Part shown: in pieces, positions 36,334 through 45,485 of the stretch
Layout: each line of letters starts with the position of its first letter
How positions within the stretch are numbered: the first letter of the stretch is position 1
Assembly (NCBI RefSeq): GCF_900104815.1
Contig: NZ_FNTD01000004.1
Span: 7,005,001-7,069,000 of the forward strand
DNA length: 64,000 bases
Reading direction: 5' to 3'
Origin: Streptomyces misionensis
GTDB lineage: Bacteria > Actinomycetota > Actinomycetes > Streptomycetales > Streptomycetaceae
Translations under genes and position numbers: made by a program
Notes under the pieces: generated by a model
The model's input: the letters and a program-made list of their open reading frames with translations, nothing else
Databases searched by the model: none
Told to the model about the DNA's origin: nothing

Positions 36334-36446
36334 GACAGTCAGAACGGACGCCCTTCGGGGCGGCATTCCGGATCGTGTGTGACAGCTTCTTGTCAGTCGT
36401 GTGTACGGGCGCCCGCCTCGCCCGTACGGCACTCACGGTGACGGCG

Positions 36447-37676
36447 TCACCGGGTCGCTGCCGCGCCACCCCGTCGCTCGGTGCTCCAGTAGAGGAGCGC
36501 CGCGAGCGCGAGGGCGGCGCCGAGGACGGTCAGGGCCGTCCAGCCCCCCGCGTGGTAGACGGCGGAGCCGAGCTGGGAACCGGCGGCGCCCCCGGCGAAG
36601 AACATGGCGATGAAGGCGCTGTTGAGACGGGCGCGGGCGGCGGGGTCCAGCTGGTACACGGTGTGCTGGCCGAGGATGAGGCTGGTCTGGACGGCCATGT
36701 CGACGAGGATCGCGGCCAGGGCGAGCAGGACGATGCTGTGCCCGCCGAACCCGGCGAGCGCGAACGCCAGGGCGGCCACCACGAAGGCGATGCCGGTCAC
36801 CGGGCGGACGAGCCCTCGGTCGGCCCAGTGCCCTGCGAACGGGGCGACGGCCGCGCCGGCCGCGCCGACGAGCGCGAAGACACCCACGCCGATCGACGAG
36901 TAGTGGAAGCGGGGGCCGGTCAGGACGAAGGAGACCGTGGTCCAGAACGCGCTGAACGCGCCGAACATGGCCGCCTGGTAGAGACCGCGGCGCACCAGCG
37001 CCGGGTGCGTGCGCACCATCCGGAAGGTGGAGCGCAGCACCTCGTGGTACGGGAGGGTGGTGGTGGGCGCGTGCCGCGGCAGGGCCGCGCGCAGGGCCAC
37101 GCCGAGCACCGCCATCAGGACGGCGGACCCGAGGAAGACGACGCGCCAGCCCGCGAGGTCGGAGACCAGACTGCTCAGCGTGCGGGAGAGCAGGATGCCG
37201 GTGAGCAGGCCGCTCATCACCCGGCCGACGATGCGGCCCCGGGCGTGGTCGGGCGCGAGACTCGCGGCGAAGGGCACCAGTATCTGCGCGACGACCGAGG
37301 TGGCGCCGCTGACCAGCGACGCGATCAGCAGCATGGGGAAGTTGACGGCCAGGCCCGCCGCCAGCAGGGAGAGGGTGGTGACCGCCAGCATCACGGCGAC
37401 CAGGTTGCGCTTCTCCAGCCGGTCGCCGAGCGGTACGAGGAAGAGCATGCCGATCACGTAGCCGACCTGGGTGAGGGTGATCAAGGTGCCGGCCGCGGCC
37501 GTTCCGGTGTGGAACACGTCGCTCAGCGTGGACAGCAGGGGCTGGGCGTAGTAGAGGTTGGCGACCGTCATGCCGGAGGCGACCGCCAGAAGGGCGACCA
37601 GCCAGCCCGGCACGCCATGAGGGGCTTCGGCGGTCGCGGGCCGGCGGCTGTGGGCATCGGTTGACGCGGAAGACAT
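36447..37676 (-). CDS. MFS transporter (drug-efflux type)
   Basis: 409 residues with 12 hydrophobic segments. GMTVANLYYAQPLLSTLSDVF is typical of the YnfM/AraJ-like branch, and VPLGDRLEKRNLV is the motif-A loop. ATG 37676 is preceded by AGAAGG; a GTG two codons upstream is possible. It is a single gene divergent from the SsgA-like gene, with a 392-bp gap that contains a dyad near the start. The substrate is unknown. Confidence 0.88.
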   Translation of the reverse strand: MSSASTDAHSRRPATAEAPHGVPGWLVALLAVASGMTVANLYYAQPLLSTLSDVFHTGTAAAGTLITLTQVGYVIGMLFLVPLGDRLEKRNLVAVMLAVTTLSLLAAGLAVNFPMLLIASLVSGATSVVAQILVPFAASLAPDHARGRIVGRVMSGLLTGILLSRTLSSLVSDLAGWRVVFLGSAVLMAVLGVALRAALPRHAPTTTLPYHEVLRSTFRMVRTHPALVRRGLYQAAMFGAFSAFWTTVSFVLTGPRFHYSSIGVGVFALVGAAGAAVAPFAGHWADRGLVRPVTGIAFVVAALAFALAGFGGHSIVLLALAAILVDMAVQTSLILGQHTVYQLDPAARARLNSAFIAMFFAGGAAGSQLGSAVYHAGGWTALTVLGAALALAALLYWSTERRGGAAATR

Positions 37677-38068
37677 GTGCACCTTCTTCGACGGGCGAAC
37701 CGGGAGATCGGGTTCGGAACGGGGTCCTGCGGTGGGCCGGCGGCTCCTTCGCTGCCGACACGCAGGCGTAAGCGTCTGGCCGGGCTCTGCTCTTCCGCTC
37801 CCGGCGCGATGGTTCGTGAAGTCAGTCATCTTGATCGCAGATGACGCCGGACGCAGCGTAATCCGGTGGCCCGCCGCCGGGCAGGCGCAGCGGCCGGAAG
37901 TACCTCCCCGGGCAATCCCCCGTGCGTTTCCCGGCAAGTCCCCGGGCGGCCGGGCCCTACGGTAATGAAGAGAAAATGCGCTTCCGGCCGAGCCGGGCGG
38001 CCGTCGCCGACCCCCGTGAGTCCGATCGCCCCGACGCACACATCGCCGAAAGAGATCAAGGTAGAACC
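37677..38068. promoter_or_regulatory. 392-bp divergent region with a dyad
   Basis: No gene is supported here. GTCATC (37825-37830) and GATGAC (37840-37845) form a 6-bp inverted repeat around TTGATCGCA, a candidate site for a regulator of the MFS gene. The SsgA-like gene has AAGG shortly before its ATG. No clear -35/-10 pair was found. Confidence 0.35.
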
Positions 38069-38530
38069 ATGGTGAACCAGCACCCGCTGCCGGAGGAGGG
38101 CGTACGGGAACCGAGTGGTGCGATCGCCCTGAGCGTCACCGCCCACATGGTGATGGGCCGGACCCGGACGGTGCCGGTCACCGTGCGGTTCTCCTACGAC
38201 CGGCTGGAGCCGTTCACCATGCTCCTGGAACTGCCCAGGCCCGACGGTTCGGGCAGCGCCCGCTGGTCCTTCGCCCGGGACCTCCTCCAGTCGGGGCTGC
38301 ACCGGGCGTCCGGAGAGGGCGACGTGCGCATCTGGCCGCCGTGCCGCTGCAACGACAGGCCGGACGCGCGGCTCTTCCTGCGGGACCGCACCGGCTCGGT
38401 CCTGCTGGACGTTCCCAGTCAGCCGCTGCGCGAATGGCTGGTGCGCACCTGGGTGGCGGTTCCGCCCGGCGAGGAGAACCAGTGGATCGACTGGGACGTC
38501 CTCGTCGGCAGACTGCTCGACGGCCGCTGA
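38069..38530 (+). CDS. SsgA-like sporulation protein (SALP)
   Basis: 153 residues of the SsgA/SsgB family, restricted to morphologically complex actinobacteria. The block VPVTVRFSYDRLEPFTMLLE, then WSFARDLLQSGLHRASGEGD and VRIWP, is diagnostic. These proteins guide septum placement and cell-wall events during sporulation; which paralogue this is cannot be told. ATG 38069 lies 7 nt after AAGG. Its presence is strong evidence for a Streptomyces-like host. Confidence 0.92.
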   Translation: MVNQHPLPEEGVREPSGAIALSVTAHMVMGRTRTVPVTVRFSYDRLEPFTMLLELPRPDGSGSARWSFARDLLQSGLHRASGEGDVRIWPPCRCNDRPDARLFLRDRTGSVLLDVPSQPLREWLVRTWVAVPPGEENQWIDWDVLVGRLLDGR

Positions 38531-38677
38531 GCTTCCCGCCCGCGGCACCGGGCGCTCGACCGGGCCGCCCCGGCCGTCTGCACCTTGTCCCCCACGTGAT
38601 CCCTTGCCCGTGCCCGCATACGATGCAGCGGTGACGGCCGTCTTCGCACCGGGCGAAGCGCCGGCGAGCGGGAGCTG

Positions 38678-39550
38678 ATGATGGATCTGCGACAGATGGA
38701 AGTCATCGTCGCGGTGGCCGACACGGGCGGTTTCACGGCGGCGGCACGGCGCCTGCACGTGGTCCAGTCCGCGGTGTCCGGCACGGTCCGGTCCCTGGAA
38801 CGCGAGTTGGGCACCCCCCTCTTCGACCGCACCACGCACCGCGTCGCCCTGACCCCCGCGGGCGAGGCCTTCGTCCCCGCCGCCCGGGCCACCCTCCGCG
38901 CCGCCGAACTGACCCGGGAAGCGGTCGACGCCGTCAAGGGACAGCTGCGCGGACGGGTCACGGTCGGCACCATGCAAGGCGTATGGGCGGGGCTGCACCA
39001 TGCCCTGGCGGCGCTGCGCACCGAGCATCCGGGCGTGGTGGTGCAGCTGCGGCAGGCCGCGGTCGCCGACATCCGCCAGGCACTGCGCGACGGCACCGTG
39101 GACCTGGCGGTCGTCGCCCTCGACCGGCAGCAGCAACGCGGACTGACCACGCGCCTGCTGTCCCGTGAGGACATGGTGCTCGTGGCGTCGGCCCACCGGG
39201 AACTCCCGGGTACGAATCCGGCACACGAGGTCGACCTCGCCGACCTCGCCCAGTTGCCCCTGGTCGACTTCTCGCCGGGCTGGGCCATCCGCTACGCGGT
39301 CGACCGGGCCTTCCGCGCCGCCGGCGTCGAACGCAGCACGACGTTCGAGGTCAACGACATCGTCGCCGCGGCCGAGCTGGTCCGCAACGACCTGGGCGTG
39401 TGCATCATGCCCCGATCGATCGCGGACCGCTTCGGCGACCTGCGCCAGCACCCGTTCCAGCGGCACGCACCGAACTGGAAGATCATGGTGGTCCGGCCCC
39501 CGGGCGAGGCGCCCCCCGCGGTCGCCGCGCTGCTGAAGCACATCGGGTGA
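38678..39550 (+). CDS. LysR-family transcriptional regulator
   Basis: 290 residues. The N-terminal helix-turn-helix is FTAAARRLHVVQSAVSGTVRSLERELGTPLFDR, and the effector domain follows from VTVGTMQGVWAGL. Start codons ATG 38678 and 38681 are both usable after GGGAG. TACGAT at 38619-38624 could be its -10. There is no divergent target gene next to it: upstream is the SsgA-like gene in the same direction and downstream a tRNA-like element. Its regulon is not evident. Confidence 0.9.
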   Translation: MMDLRQMEVIVAVADTGGFTAAARRLHVVQSAVSGTVRSLERELGTPLFDRTTHRVALTPAGEAFVPAARATLRAAELTREAVDAVKGQLRGRVTVGTMQGVWAGLHHALAALRTEHPGVVVQLRQAAVADIRQALRDGTVDLAVVALDRQQQRGLTTRLLSREDMVLVASAHRELPGTNPAHEVDLADLAQLPLVDFSPGWAIRYAVDRAFRAAGVERSTTFEVNDIVAAAELVRNDLGVCIMPRSIADRFGDLRQHPFQRHAPNWKIMVVRPPGEAPPAVAALLKHIG

Positions 39551-39578
39551 CGCGAACCGCGACCGGTCGGGGAACGCC

Positions 39579-39595
39579 GTCGCCGTGCGGGCGAC
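39579..39595. terminator. Short hairpin after LysR and tRNA-like element 2
   Basis: GTCGCC/GGCGAC pair around GTGCG. It lies between the LysR stop and the 3' end of the minus-strand tRNA-like element, a position analogous to the stronger hairpin beside element 1. Confidence 0.4.
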
Positions 39596-39610
39596 GCGCG
39601 CCGTCCGTCT

Positions 39611-39707
<97 letters not shown>

Positions 39708-39738
39708 CTGCTCCCGGCCGGGCCCTCGGGGCCCGTTC

Positions 39739-39788
39739 CGTTCACGACAACCACTGTGCCGGGGCCCGCTGACCCGAGGCTGACGACG
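39739..39788 (-). promoter_or_regulatory. Upstream blocks shared with tRNA-like element 1
   Basis: CGTTCACG at 39739-39746 lies 32 nt before the element's 5' end, and CTGACCCGAGGCTGAC at 39769-39784 lies 62 nt before it. These match element 1 in order and in spacing within 2 nt, while the sequence between them differs. This points to a conserved promoter or control site. Confidence 0.45.
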
Positions 39789-39813
39789 AGCTGACGCGGC
39801 TCGCCGTGCACAC

Positions 39814-39847
39814 GAAGAGGGCGGCTCCCGCGAGAGCCGCCCTCTTC
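39814..39847 (-). terminator. Perfect 14-bp hairpin after the GlsB-like gene
   Basis: GAAGAGGGCGGCTC and GAGCCGCCCTCTTC pair perfectly around CCGCGA. It starts 12 nt beyond the GlsB-like stop on the minus strand and is the best intrinsic terminator candidate in the window. Confidence 0.85.
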
Positions 39848-39858
39848 CGTGGCCACGG

Positions 39859-40122
39859 TCAGCGCGATCGTCCGGTCACCAGGCGGTAGATCAGCAGCAC
39901 GATCACGGAACCCACGATCGCGGCGATCCACGTGGAGAGGTGGAAGAAGCCGTTGATGGAGTGGACGCCGAAGATCACCTTCCCCAGCCAGCCGCCGAGC
40001 AGCCCGCCCACGATGCCGATCACCATCGTCACCAGGCAACCGCCCGGGTCCTTGCCGGGGGTCAGTGCCTTCGCGATGGCGCCCGCGATGAGGCCGATCA
40101 GGATCCAGGCGATGATGCCCAC
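39859..40122 (-). CDS. GlsB/YeaQ/YmgE-family stress membrane protein
   Basis: 87 residues, three membrane helices. MGIIAWILIGLIAGAIAKAL, then TPGKDPGGCLVTMVIGIVG and GGWLGKVIFG are hallmarks of the transglycosylase-associated GlsB family, small envelope proteins often induced by general stress. It starts with ATG 40122 after GGAAGGAAG, is monocistronic, and is followed by a perfect terminator hairpin. Confidence 0.93.
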   Translation of the reverse strand: MGIIAWILIGLIAGAIAKALTPGKDPGGCLVTMVIGIVGGLLGGWLGKVIFGVHSINGFFHLSTWIAAIVGSVIVLLIYRLVTGRSR

Positions 40123-40329
40123 GAGGTCTTCCTTCCGTTCCGCTGTGTCACCCCCGGTGCGGGGCTCCCACGTACATCCATGCGCATATCCCTGATGGGA
40201 CGGCGTATGCAGGCGGTACGCCGGGTGGCTGTACGAACCCTGTCGAGGCCCGCCGGGCAGCCGTCGGCCAGGACCGGCGGTCCCGGAAAAGGGAGCGGCC
40301 GTTCGCTCCGGGCGCGGTACGGTCCTGCC

Positions 40330-40986
40330 ATGTCCCGATCAGCCGATACCGCGCTCTCCCGGCCCCGTGTCACCGCGGACGACCTCGGCCTCGCCGTGCG
40401 GCTCGCCGTGTCGGTCCTCCGCGAGGCACCCCCGGACGCCTGGGAAGGCAAGGCCGGTTCGCTGGAATGGGACCGCTGGGAAACCGTCGAGCACCTCAGC
40501 GACGATCTCTTCGCCTATGCTGCGCAACTGGGTCCCCGGACACCACCGTTGGACGGCGAGGTGCCCTTCGTGTGGGAGAGCCGGCGGCCGGGCGGCCCGG
40601 CGAACGCCATTCACGCGAACCGCGAAGCGGGGCCCGCCGGTCTGCTCCAGGTCCTGGAGGCGAGCGGCGCGCTGCTGGTCGCCATGGTGCGCACGACGCC
40701 TCCGCGGGCGCGTGCCCACCATGTCTTCGGCATCTCGGATCCCGAAGGTTTCGCCGCGATGGGCATCGTGGAGACCCTCGTGCACACGCACGACCTGGTG
40801 CAAGGGCTCGATCTCGCGTGGAACCCGCCTGCCGGTGTGTGCGCGCGGGTGCTCGCCAGGCTGTTCCCGAACGCGCCGTCCGCCACGGACCCCTGGACCA
40901 CCCTTCTGTGGGCCACCGGGCGGGCCGAACTGCCCGGACACCCTCGTCTCACCACATGGCGCTGGGACGGCACACCCCGGGCGTAG
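40330..40986 (+). CDS. DinB/maleylpyruvate-isomerase-like protein
   Basis: 218 residues. The pattern WDRWETVEHLSDDLFAYAAQLGP near residue 50, and the later helix MGIVETLVHTHDLVQGL with His residues, resemble DinB-superfamily four-helix proteins that bind a metal, some of which use mycothiol. The exact activity is not readable. TACGGT at 40318-40323 ends 6 nt before the ATG, with no ribosome site, so the mRNA is probably leaderless. Confidence 0.72.
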   Translation: MSRSADTALSRPRVTADDLGLAVRLAVSVLREAPPDAWEGKAGSLEWDRWETVEHLSDDLFAYAAQLGPRTPPLDGEVPFVWESRRPGGPANAIHANREAGPAGLLQVLEASGALLVAMVRTTPPRARAHHVFGISDPEGFAAMGIVETLVHTHDLVQGLDLAWNPPAGVCARVLARLFPNAPSATDPWTTLLWATGRAELPGHPRLTTWRWDGTPRA

Positions 40987-41084
40987 CAACCCCTGCCGTT
41001 CATGCGCGGCGCCGTCCGGCGCGGTGCTCCGGGGCAGGTCACCGGCGGGGCGCCGGCGGGTCACGGCCCGGCTGCCCCGGCGGG

Positions 41085-42866
41085 TCACCCGGGCAGCGTC
41101 GACGCGTCGTTGAGCCGCACGGCGCACTCCAGCAGGAGGGCGTGCACGAACGCCTGGGGCAGATTGCCGCGCAGCTGGCGCTGACGCACGTCGTACTCCT
41201 CCGCGAACAGCCCGGACGGCCCGCACGCCGCCCGGGTCCGTTCGAACCAGCGCAGCGCGCCGGTCCGGTCGCCGAGGCGGTCGGTGGCCAGCGCCATGGT
41301 GAAACCGCAGAGCAGGAACGCCCCCTCGGCCTCGCCCAGCGGGACACCGGGGCGACGGAAGCGGTACAGGTAGCCGTCCTCGGCCAGCTCGTCCTCGACG
41401 AAGCGGCGGGTGACCGCGCTGCTCGGGTCGTCGGCGGACGGGCAGCCCCGGGCGAGCGGCGTCAGCAGCGCGGCCTCCGGACCGTCGTCGTCGGCGGCCC
41501 GGCGCCAGCGGCCGTCGGCGCGCAGGCAGCGGCGCCGGGTCTCGGCGAACACGGCCTCGGCGAGGTCGGCGCCGCGCCGCCCCAGCGGCGCCGGAAGCAC
41601 CGCGGCGATCCGGCGCAGACCGCAGACCACGCTCAGCCGGGACTGGGTCCACCACCGTTCGTCCAGTTCCCACAGCCCCGCGTCGGGCTGTTTCCAGTTG
41701 CGCTCCACCGCCTCGACCGCGACGACGGCCGCCCGCTCCCCGTCGGGGGTGAGCCGGTCGTGGTGCGCCGCGGCGGCGAACAGCTGGAGCGCCTCCCCGA
41801 ACGCGTCGAGCTGGAACTGCTCGGCCGCGTGGTTCCCGATCCGGTCCTGGCCCCCCGGGTAGCCGGGGAAGGGCAGCCCGCGCTCCCGCGGGACCCGTCC
41901 GCCGCCGACGTCGTACGCGGGGCGCAAGCCCTCGCCGTCGGCCAGGATGCGTTCGGTGGTGAAGCGCACCGCCGAGTCGAGCAGCTCGTGCGGGCCGTGG
42001 GCGGCGACCGCGAGGCCCGCGTAGCTCTGGTCGCGGATCCAGGCGAAACGGTAGTCGTAGTTGCGGCCGGTGTCGGCGCGCTCCGGCAGCGAGGTGGTGG
42101 CGGCGGCGACCATGCCCCCGGAGGAGCTCGTCAGGCCGCGCAGCACGGCGTAGGCGTGCCGGGCGTCGCGCGGTGCGGCCAGCTCGGAGCAGTCCGGCAC
42201 CGCCCGCCGCCAGGCGTCCTGCGTCGCCTCCCACAGCCGGTCCGGCTCCAGGCGCTCGGTGCTCTCGTGCTCCGACAGTTCCAGGACGAGGTCGTGGTGC
42301 TCGTCCTTGCCCAGCCGGAACTCCCCGCACAGCCCGGCCTCCGGGTGCCACCGGGCGTCCTGGGCGCCGGCGAGCCGCAGCCGCAGACCGTCGGCGTCCG
42401 CGGTCCACACGCCGTCCGCCGGCCGCGGGTCGCGCACCCGGCCCGCGCCGAAGCCGGGCCGCGGATCGAGGGTCAGCCGCAGCCGTGCCGCACCGTGTTC
42501 GACGCGCATCCTGCGCAGCAGCACGAGCCGGTCCACCGAGCTCGGCATCGCCAGCGCGTCGCGGCACTCGATCACCGCGTCGGAGCTCACCCACCGGCTG
42601 ACCCGGATCAGGGTGCCGTCCTCGTAGTAGCCACCCCACACGTGCCAGCGGTCCACCGGTTCGACGCTGAAGTACCCGGGGCCCCCGATCAGGGCGGAGA
42701 AGACGGCGTCGCTGTGCCAGCGGGGCGCGCACAGCCAGACGATCCGTCCCTCGGGGTCCACCACGGCGCCGCGTTCGCCGTCGGCGAGCACCCCGTACTC
42801 CCGCAGCACCCAGGGCGGGCAGCCCCCGCCCCCGACCTCTGCCTGTGCGCCGACTCGCTCGTTCAT
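41085..42866 (-). CDS. Glycoside hydrolase family 15 protein (glucoamylase/trehalase-like)
   Basis: 593 residues. An N-terminal beta-sandwich (VLREYGVLADGERGAVVDPEGRIVWLCAP) precedes an (alpha/alpha)6 barrel. RNYDYRFAWIRDQSYAG is the GH15 substrate site, GLWELDERWWTQSRL carries the general-acid Glu position, and GLFAEEYDVRQRQLRGNLPQAFVH carries the second Glu. The segment after the first Glu departs from the usual GGPRHFTYSK, so specificity may be unusual. No signal peptide is visible, suggesting an intracellular enzyme, as in trehalase-type actinobacterial members. ATG 42866 lacks a strong ribosome site; an open frame continues upstream without domain sequence. Confidence 0.85.
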   Translation of the reverse strand: MNERVGAQAEVGGGGCPPWVLREYGVLADGERGAVVDPEGRIVWLCAPRWHSDAVFSALIGGPGYFSVEPVDRWHVWGGYYEDGTLIRVSRWVSSDAVIECRDALAMPSSVDRLVLLRRMRVEHGAARLRLTLDPRPGFGAGRVRDPRPADGVWTADADGLRLRLAGAQDARWHPEAGLCGEFRLGKDEHHDLVLELSEHESTERLEPDRLWEATQDAWRRAVPDCSELAAPRDARHAYAVLRGLTSSSGGMVAAATTSLPERADTGRNYDYRFAWIRDQSYAGLAVAAHGPHELLDSAVRFTTERILADGEGLRPAYDVGGGRVPRERGLPFPGYPGGQDRIGNHAAEQFQLDAFGEALQLFAAAAHHDRLTPDGERAAVVAVEAVERNWKQPDAGLWELDERWWTQSRLSVVCGLRRIAAVLPAPLGRRGADLAEAVFAETRRRCLRADGRWRRAADDDGPEAALLTPLARGCPSADDPSSAVTRRFVEDELAEDGYLYRFRRPGVPLGEAEGAFLLCGFTMALATDRLGDRTGALRWFERTRAACGPSGLFAEEYDVRQRQLRGNLPQAFVHALLLECAVRLNDASTLPG

Positions 42867-42924
42867 GGCACAGGGGTTTCCCGGCTGCCCCGTCGGGAAA
42901 CGAAGCGTGCGTCGGAGGGGGGCG

Positions 42925-43326
42925 TCAGCGCCGGTGCCGGGGGCGGCCGGCGGCCGGGGCCGTCCGGGTGGCGCGCAGCCCGGCCGCCGCGAAGGCAGTG
43001 GCGACCGCGAGGTCCACGCAGGCCGCCGTGCGCCAGCGCTCGCTGCCCAGCGCCAGCCCGGCCATCGTGGCCGCGTGCAGGCCATCGGGCACGACGGTCC
43101 ACGCGGCCGGCACGACTCCCGCGGCCGTGGCGAGCCCCTGCACCACATGGCGGGCCCCCAGCAGCCGGACGACGGTGTCCGCGGCCGTACTCGCCGGTGT
43201 GCGCGGGCAGCGCCGCAGCACGGCGGCCGGACACGCGGTGAGGACGGCGCCCCAGGCGACGCGGACCGCGGTCGTGGCGGCCGTCGTCGGCTTCCGTGCG
43301 CGGGGCGAGTGCGCGACGAGTTCCAC
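42925..43326 (-). CDS. Small hydrophobic protein of unknown function
   Basis: 133 residues with three hydrophobic stretches (AVRVAWGAVLTACPAAVL, ARHVVQGLATAAGVVPAAW, CVDLAVATAFAAAGL) and basic ends, so probably a membrane protein. GTG 43326 follows GGAGGGAG, an excellent ribosome site, which is the main support. I do not recognise the family. It lies 58 bp upstream of the GH15 gene on the same strand and is divergent from the small protein/enolase pair. Confidence 0.65.
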   Translation of the reverse strand: MELVAHSPRARKPTTAATTAVRVAWGAVLTACPAAVLRRCPRTPASTAADTVVRLLGARHVVQGLATAAGVVPAAWTVVPDGLHAATMAGLALGSERWRTAACVDLAVATAFAAAGLRATRTAPAAGRPRHRR

Positions 43327-43456
43327 GGCGGACTCCCTCCGGCCGGACGGTACGGCGGTACCCGCGAAACCCGGACTACCCATTCCACCCGGGGGTTCAC
43401 CCCGAATCCGCGCCGAGCGGGTGGACTTCGCGTGAATCCGAGGAATCGGGATACCC

Positions 43457-43681
43457 ATGCCGCACCCCAGCAAGCCCGCCAGCGCAGAGGCTCACATGAT
43501 CGCCCCGACCACCCTCCGCCCGCCGGGGCGGCCCGAGACCGACGGCGCGCTCACGTCCCCGCGGATCGACGAGGCCGCCAAGGCGGCCGTTCGCGACCCG
43601 GAGCGGGCGTGCATCGCCGCCAAGGGCGTACGCCAGAAGCTCACCGAGGCCGCCGGGCACCTGCCGGGACGGCACTCGTGA
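43457..43681 (+). CDS. Small protein coupled to an enolase-superfamily enzyme
   Basis: 74 residues (61 if the internal ATG 43496 is used). The sequence is soluble, with a possible helical core SPRIDEAAKAAVRDPERACIAAKGVRQKLTEAAGHL. It matches no family I know. Its TGA overlaps the GTG of the enolase-like gene as GTGA, so the two are translationally coupled, and the coupling is the strongest evidence that it is real. GAGGAATCGGG before the ATG is a usable ribosome site. It might be a subunit or regulator of the enzyme. Confidence 0.65.
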   Translation: MPHPSKPASAEAHMIAPTTLRPPGRPETDGALTSPRIDEAAKAAVRDPERACIAAKGVRQKLTEAAGHLPGRHS

Positions 43682-44832
43682 GCGGCGCGGAGACCGGTGC
43701 CGGGCCGGATCGGCCGGCATGCCGCATCGAAGCGGTGGACGTGCACGCCTTCGAGGTGCCGACCGACGGCCCGGACGGCAAGGAACAGGACGGCACGCTG
43801 GAATGGGACTCCACCACCATGGTCCTGGTCCGGGTGCACGCCGGCGGCCGAACGGGCCTCGGCTACACCTACGGGGACGTCTCGGTCGCCTCGTTCGTCG
43901 ACTCCCTACTCGCGCCGGTGATCAACGGACAGCCCGCCACGGCACCCCCGGCCCTGTGGCAGCTGATGGGGCGGCGGATCCGCAACGCCGGCCGCCCCGG
44001 TGTCGGCGCCATGGCCCTGTCCGCGGTGGACGTGGCGCTGTGGGACCTCAAGGCCCGGCTCCTCGGCCTGCCGCTGGTCCGGTTGCTCCCGGCGTACCAC
44101 GACCGGGTCCCGGTGTACGGCAGCGGCGGCTTCACGAACTACCCCCTGGACCGCCTCGCCGACCAGCTCACCCGATGGGTGGAGCAGGGCATCCCGCGCG
44201 TGAAGCTGAAGACCTCCCGGCACCCCGGAGAAGACCCGCGGCGCCTGGCTGCGGTCCGCAAGGCCATCGGCGACGACCCGGAGATCCTCACCGACGCCAA
44301 CGGGGCGCTGGGCCGCAAGCAGGCGTCGTACTGGGCGCGCAGGTTCCACGAGGAGTGGGACGTGCGGTGGTTCGAGGAGCCGGTCAGCTCCGCGGACCTG
44401 GAGGGACTGCGCCTGCTGTGCGAGCGGGGCCCGGACCTGCTGGAGATCGCGGCCGGGGAGTACGCCTACACCACGCAGGACTTCGTCAACCTCGTCGAGG
44501 GCCCGGCCGTGGACTGCCTCCAGGCCGACGTCACCCGGTGCGGAGGCATCACCGGCGTACTGGAGACGGCCGGCCTCGCGGCGGCCCACCACCTGGACCT
44601 GTCCGCCCACTGCGCCCCCGCCGTCTCGGCCCACGCCTTCTGCGCCGTACGCCGGCTGCGGCACCTGGAGTACTTCCACGACCACGTGCGGTGCGAGGGC
44701 CTGCTGTTCGACGGCACGCTGTCGCCCGACGGCGGTGCCCTGCGCCCGGACACCTCGCGGCCCGGCCTCGGCCTGGAGATCAAGTGGCCCGACGCCGAGC
44801 GCTACCGCGTCTACGGACGCCGGCCCACCTGA
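43678..44832 (+). CDS. Enolase-superfamily enzyme (mandelate racemase/muconate lactonising type)
   Basis: 384 residues. The capping domain precedes a barrel with VKLKT (KxK motif, residues about 175-179). Metal ligands lie in LTDANG, WFEEPVS and IAAGEYAY; a late DVTRCGGITG and the His in DLSAHCAP suggest the His-Asp dyad of the mandelate racemase subgroup. Such enzymes abstract a proton alpha to a carboxylate; many dehydrate sugar acids. GTG 43678 overlaps the stop of a 74-residue protein. The substrate is not predictable from motifs alone. Confidence 0.88.
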   Translation: MSGAETGAGPDRPACRIEAVDVHAFEVPTDGPDGKEQDGTLEWDSTTMVLVRVHAGGRTGLGYTYGDVSVASFVDSLLAPVINGQPATAPPALWQLMGRRIRNAGRPGVGAMALSAVDVALWDLKARLLGLPLVRLLPAYHDRVPVYGSGGFTNYPLDRLADQLTRWVEQGIPRVKLKTSRHPGEDPRRLAAVRKAIGDDPEILTDANGALGRKQASYWARRFHEEWDVRWFEEPVSSADLEGLRLLCERGPDLLEIAAGEYAYTTQDFVNLVEGPAVDCLQADVTRCGGITGVLETAGLAAAHHLDLSAHCAPAVSAHAFCAVRRLRHLEYFHDHVRCEGLLFDGTLSPDGGALRPDTSRPGLGLEIKWPDAERYRVYGRRPT

Positions 44833-45222
44833 CCGAGCCGGCGAAGGGAAGTCGACACCGATGGCGAAGCCACCCCGCCGGGCGACCCGTGAGACCCCGG
44901 CCAAGACCCACCCGCCCGGTGTATGGGTGGCGAGGTTGGCGGCGCCGGGGACGGCCCGCTCCAGCTTGCTGACGTCGAGTGTCCGACGGGCCCGGGGCGC
45001 TCCGGGGATCTGCCTCGCCCAGGTCGTCAAGCTCGTGGCGGGCATCGACCTGCGTCGTGCTGGTGTGCTGCGGCCGGCACCTTCGGCATCGAGCCGCCGA
45101 AGCTCGACGGCTCGGCGCTGCTCCGGGGCCACTGCCACCACCGCGCCACCGGCGGCATGGGCCCGGAGCAGGAACCGGCGGTCGCCCGCTGCGTACGGCG
45201 ATGAGGCCAGGGCGGCTGTGGG
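44833..45222. other. 390-bp stretch with no convincing gene
   Basis: Both strands have open frames, but none shows a recognisable domain or a supporting neighbour overlap. A plus-strand frame from ATG 44861 (MAKPPRRATRE) runs on into the gene beyond, and a minus-strand frame here is antisense continuation of the enolase gene. It may hold a degraded gene or the 3' UTRs of the two convergent neighbours. Confidence 0.4.
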
Positions 45223-45360
45223 TCAGTGGTGCCTGGTCTTCAGCAGCATGGCCACGAGGGTCACGGCCAGAATCCCGAACATCACCGCGAACCAGGGGAA
45301 GAGGTCTTGCACCCCGGCCGCCAGGTAAAGGATCTTTCCGTATTCGACGTTCACTGCCAT
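45223..45360 (-). CDS. 45-residue single-span membrane protein
   Basis: A short frame from ATG 45360 encodes an N-terminal amphipathic part (VEYGKILYLAAGVQDLFPW) and one membrane helix (FAVMFGILAVTLVAMLL) ending KTRHH, so the C-terminus is probably cytoplasmic. GGAAGAAGG lies upstream. Tiny proteins like this are often missed. The function is unknown. Confidence 0.6.
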   Translation of the reverse strand: MAVNVEYGKILYLAAGVQDLFPWFAVMFGILAVTLVAMLLKTRHH

Positions 45361-45485
45361 CGCCTTCTTCCGCTGCACCTCCGCACCTCCGGGTACCCTC
45401 GGCCGGCTCCCCGGCACACGGAGCGTCTCGGGCGACAGGGCCAGGTGCGGGGCCGGCATTCCGTCCGATCCCCGCCGCTACGGAT

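Noticed and set aside
40339..42732. 797-codon minus-strand open frame overlapping the DinB-like and GH15 genes
   Set aside because: It is an out-of-frame shadow; the GH15 motifs lie in a different minus-strand frame.
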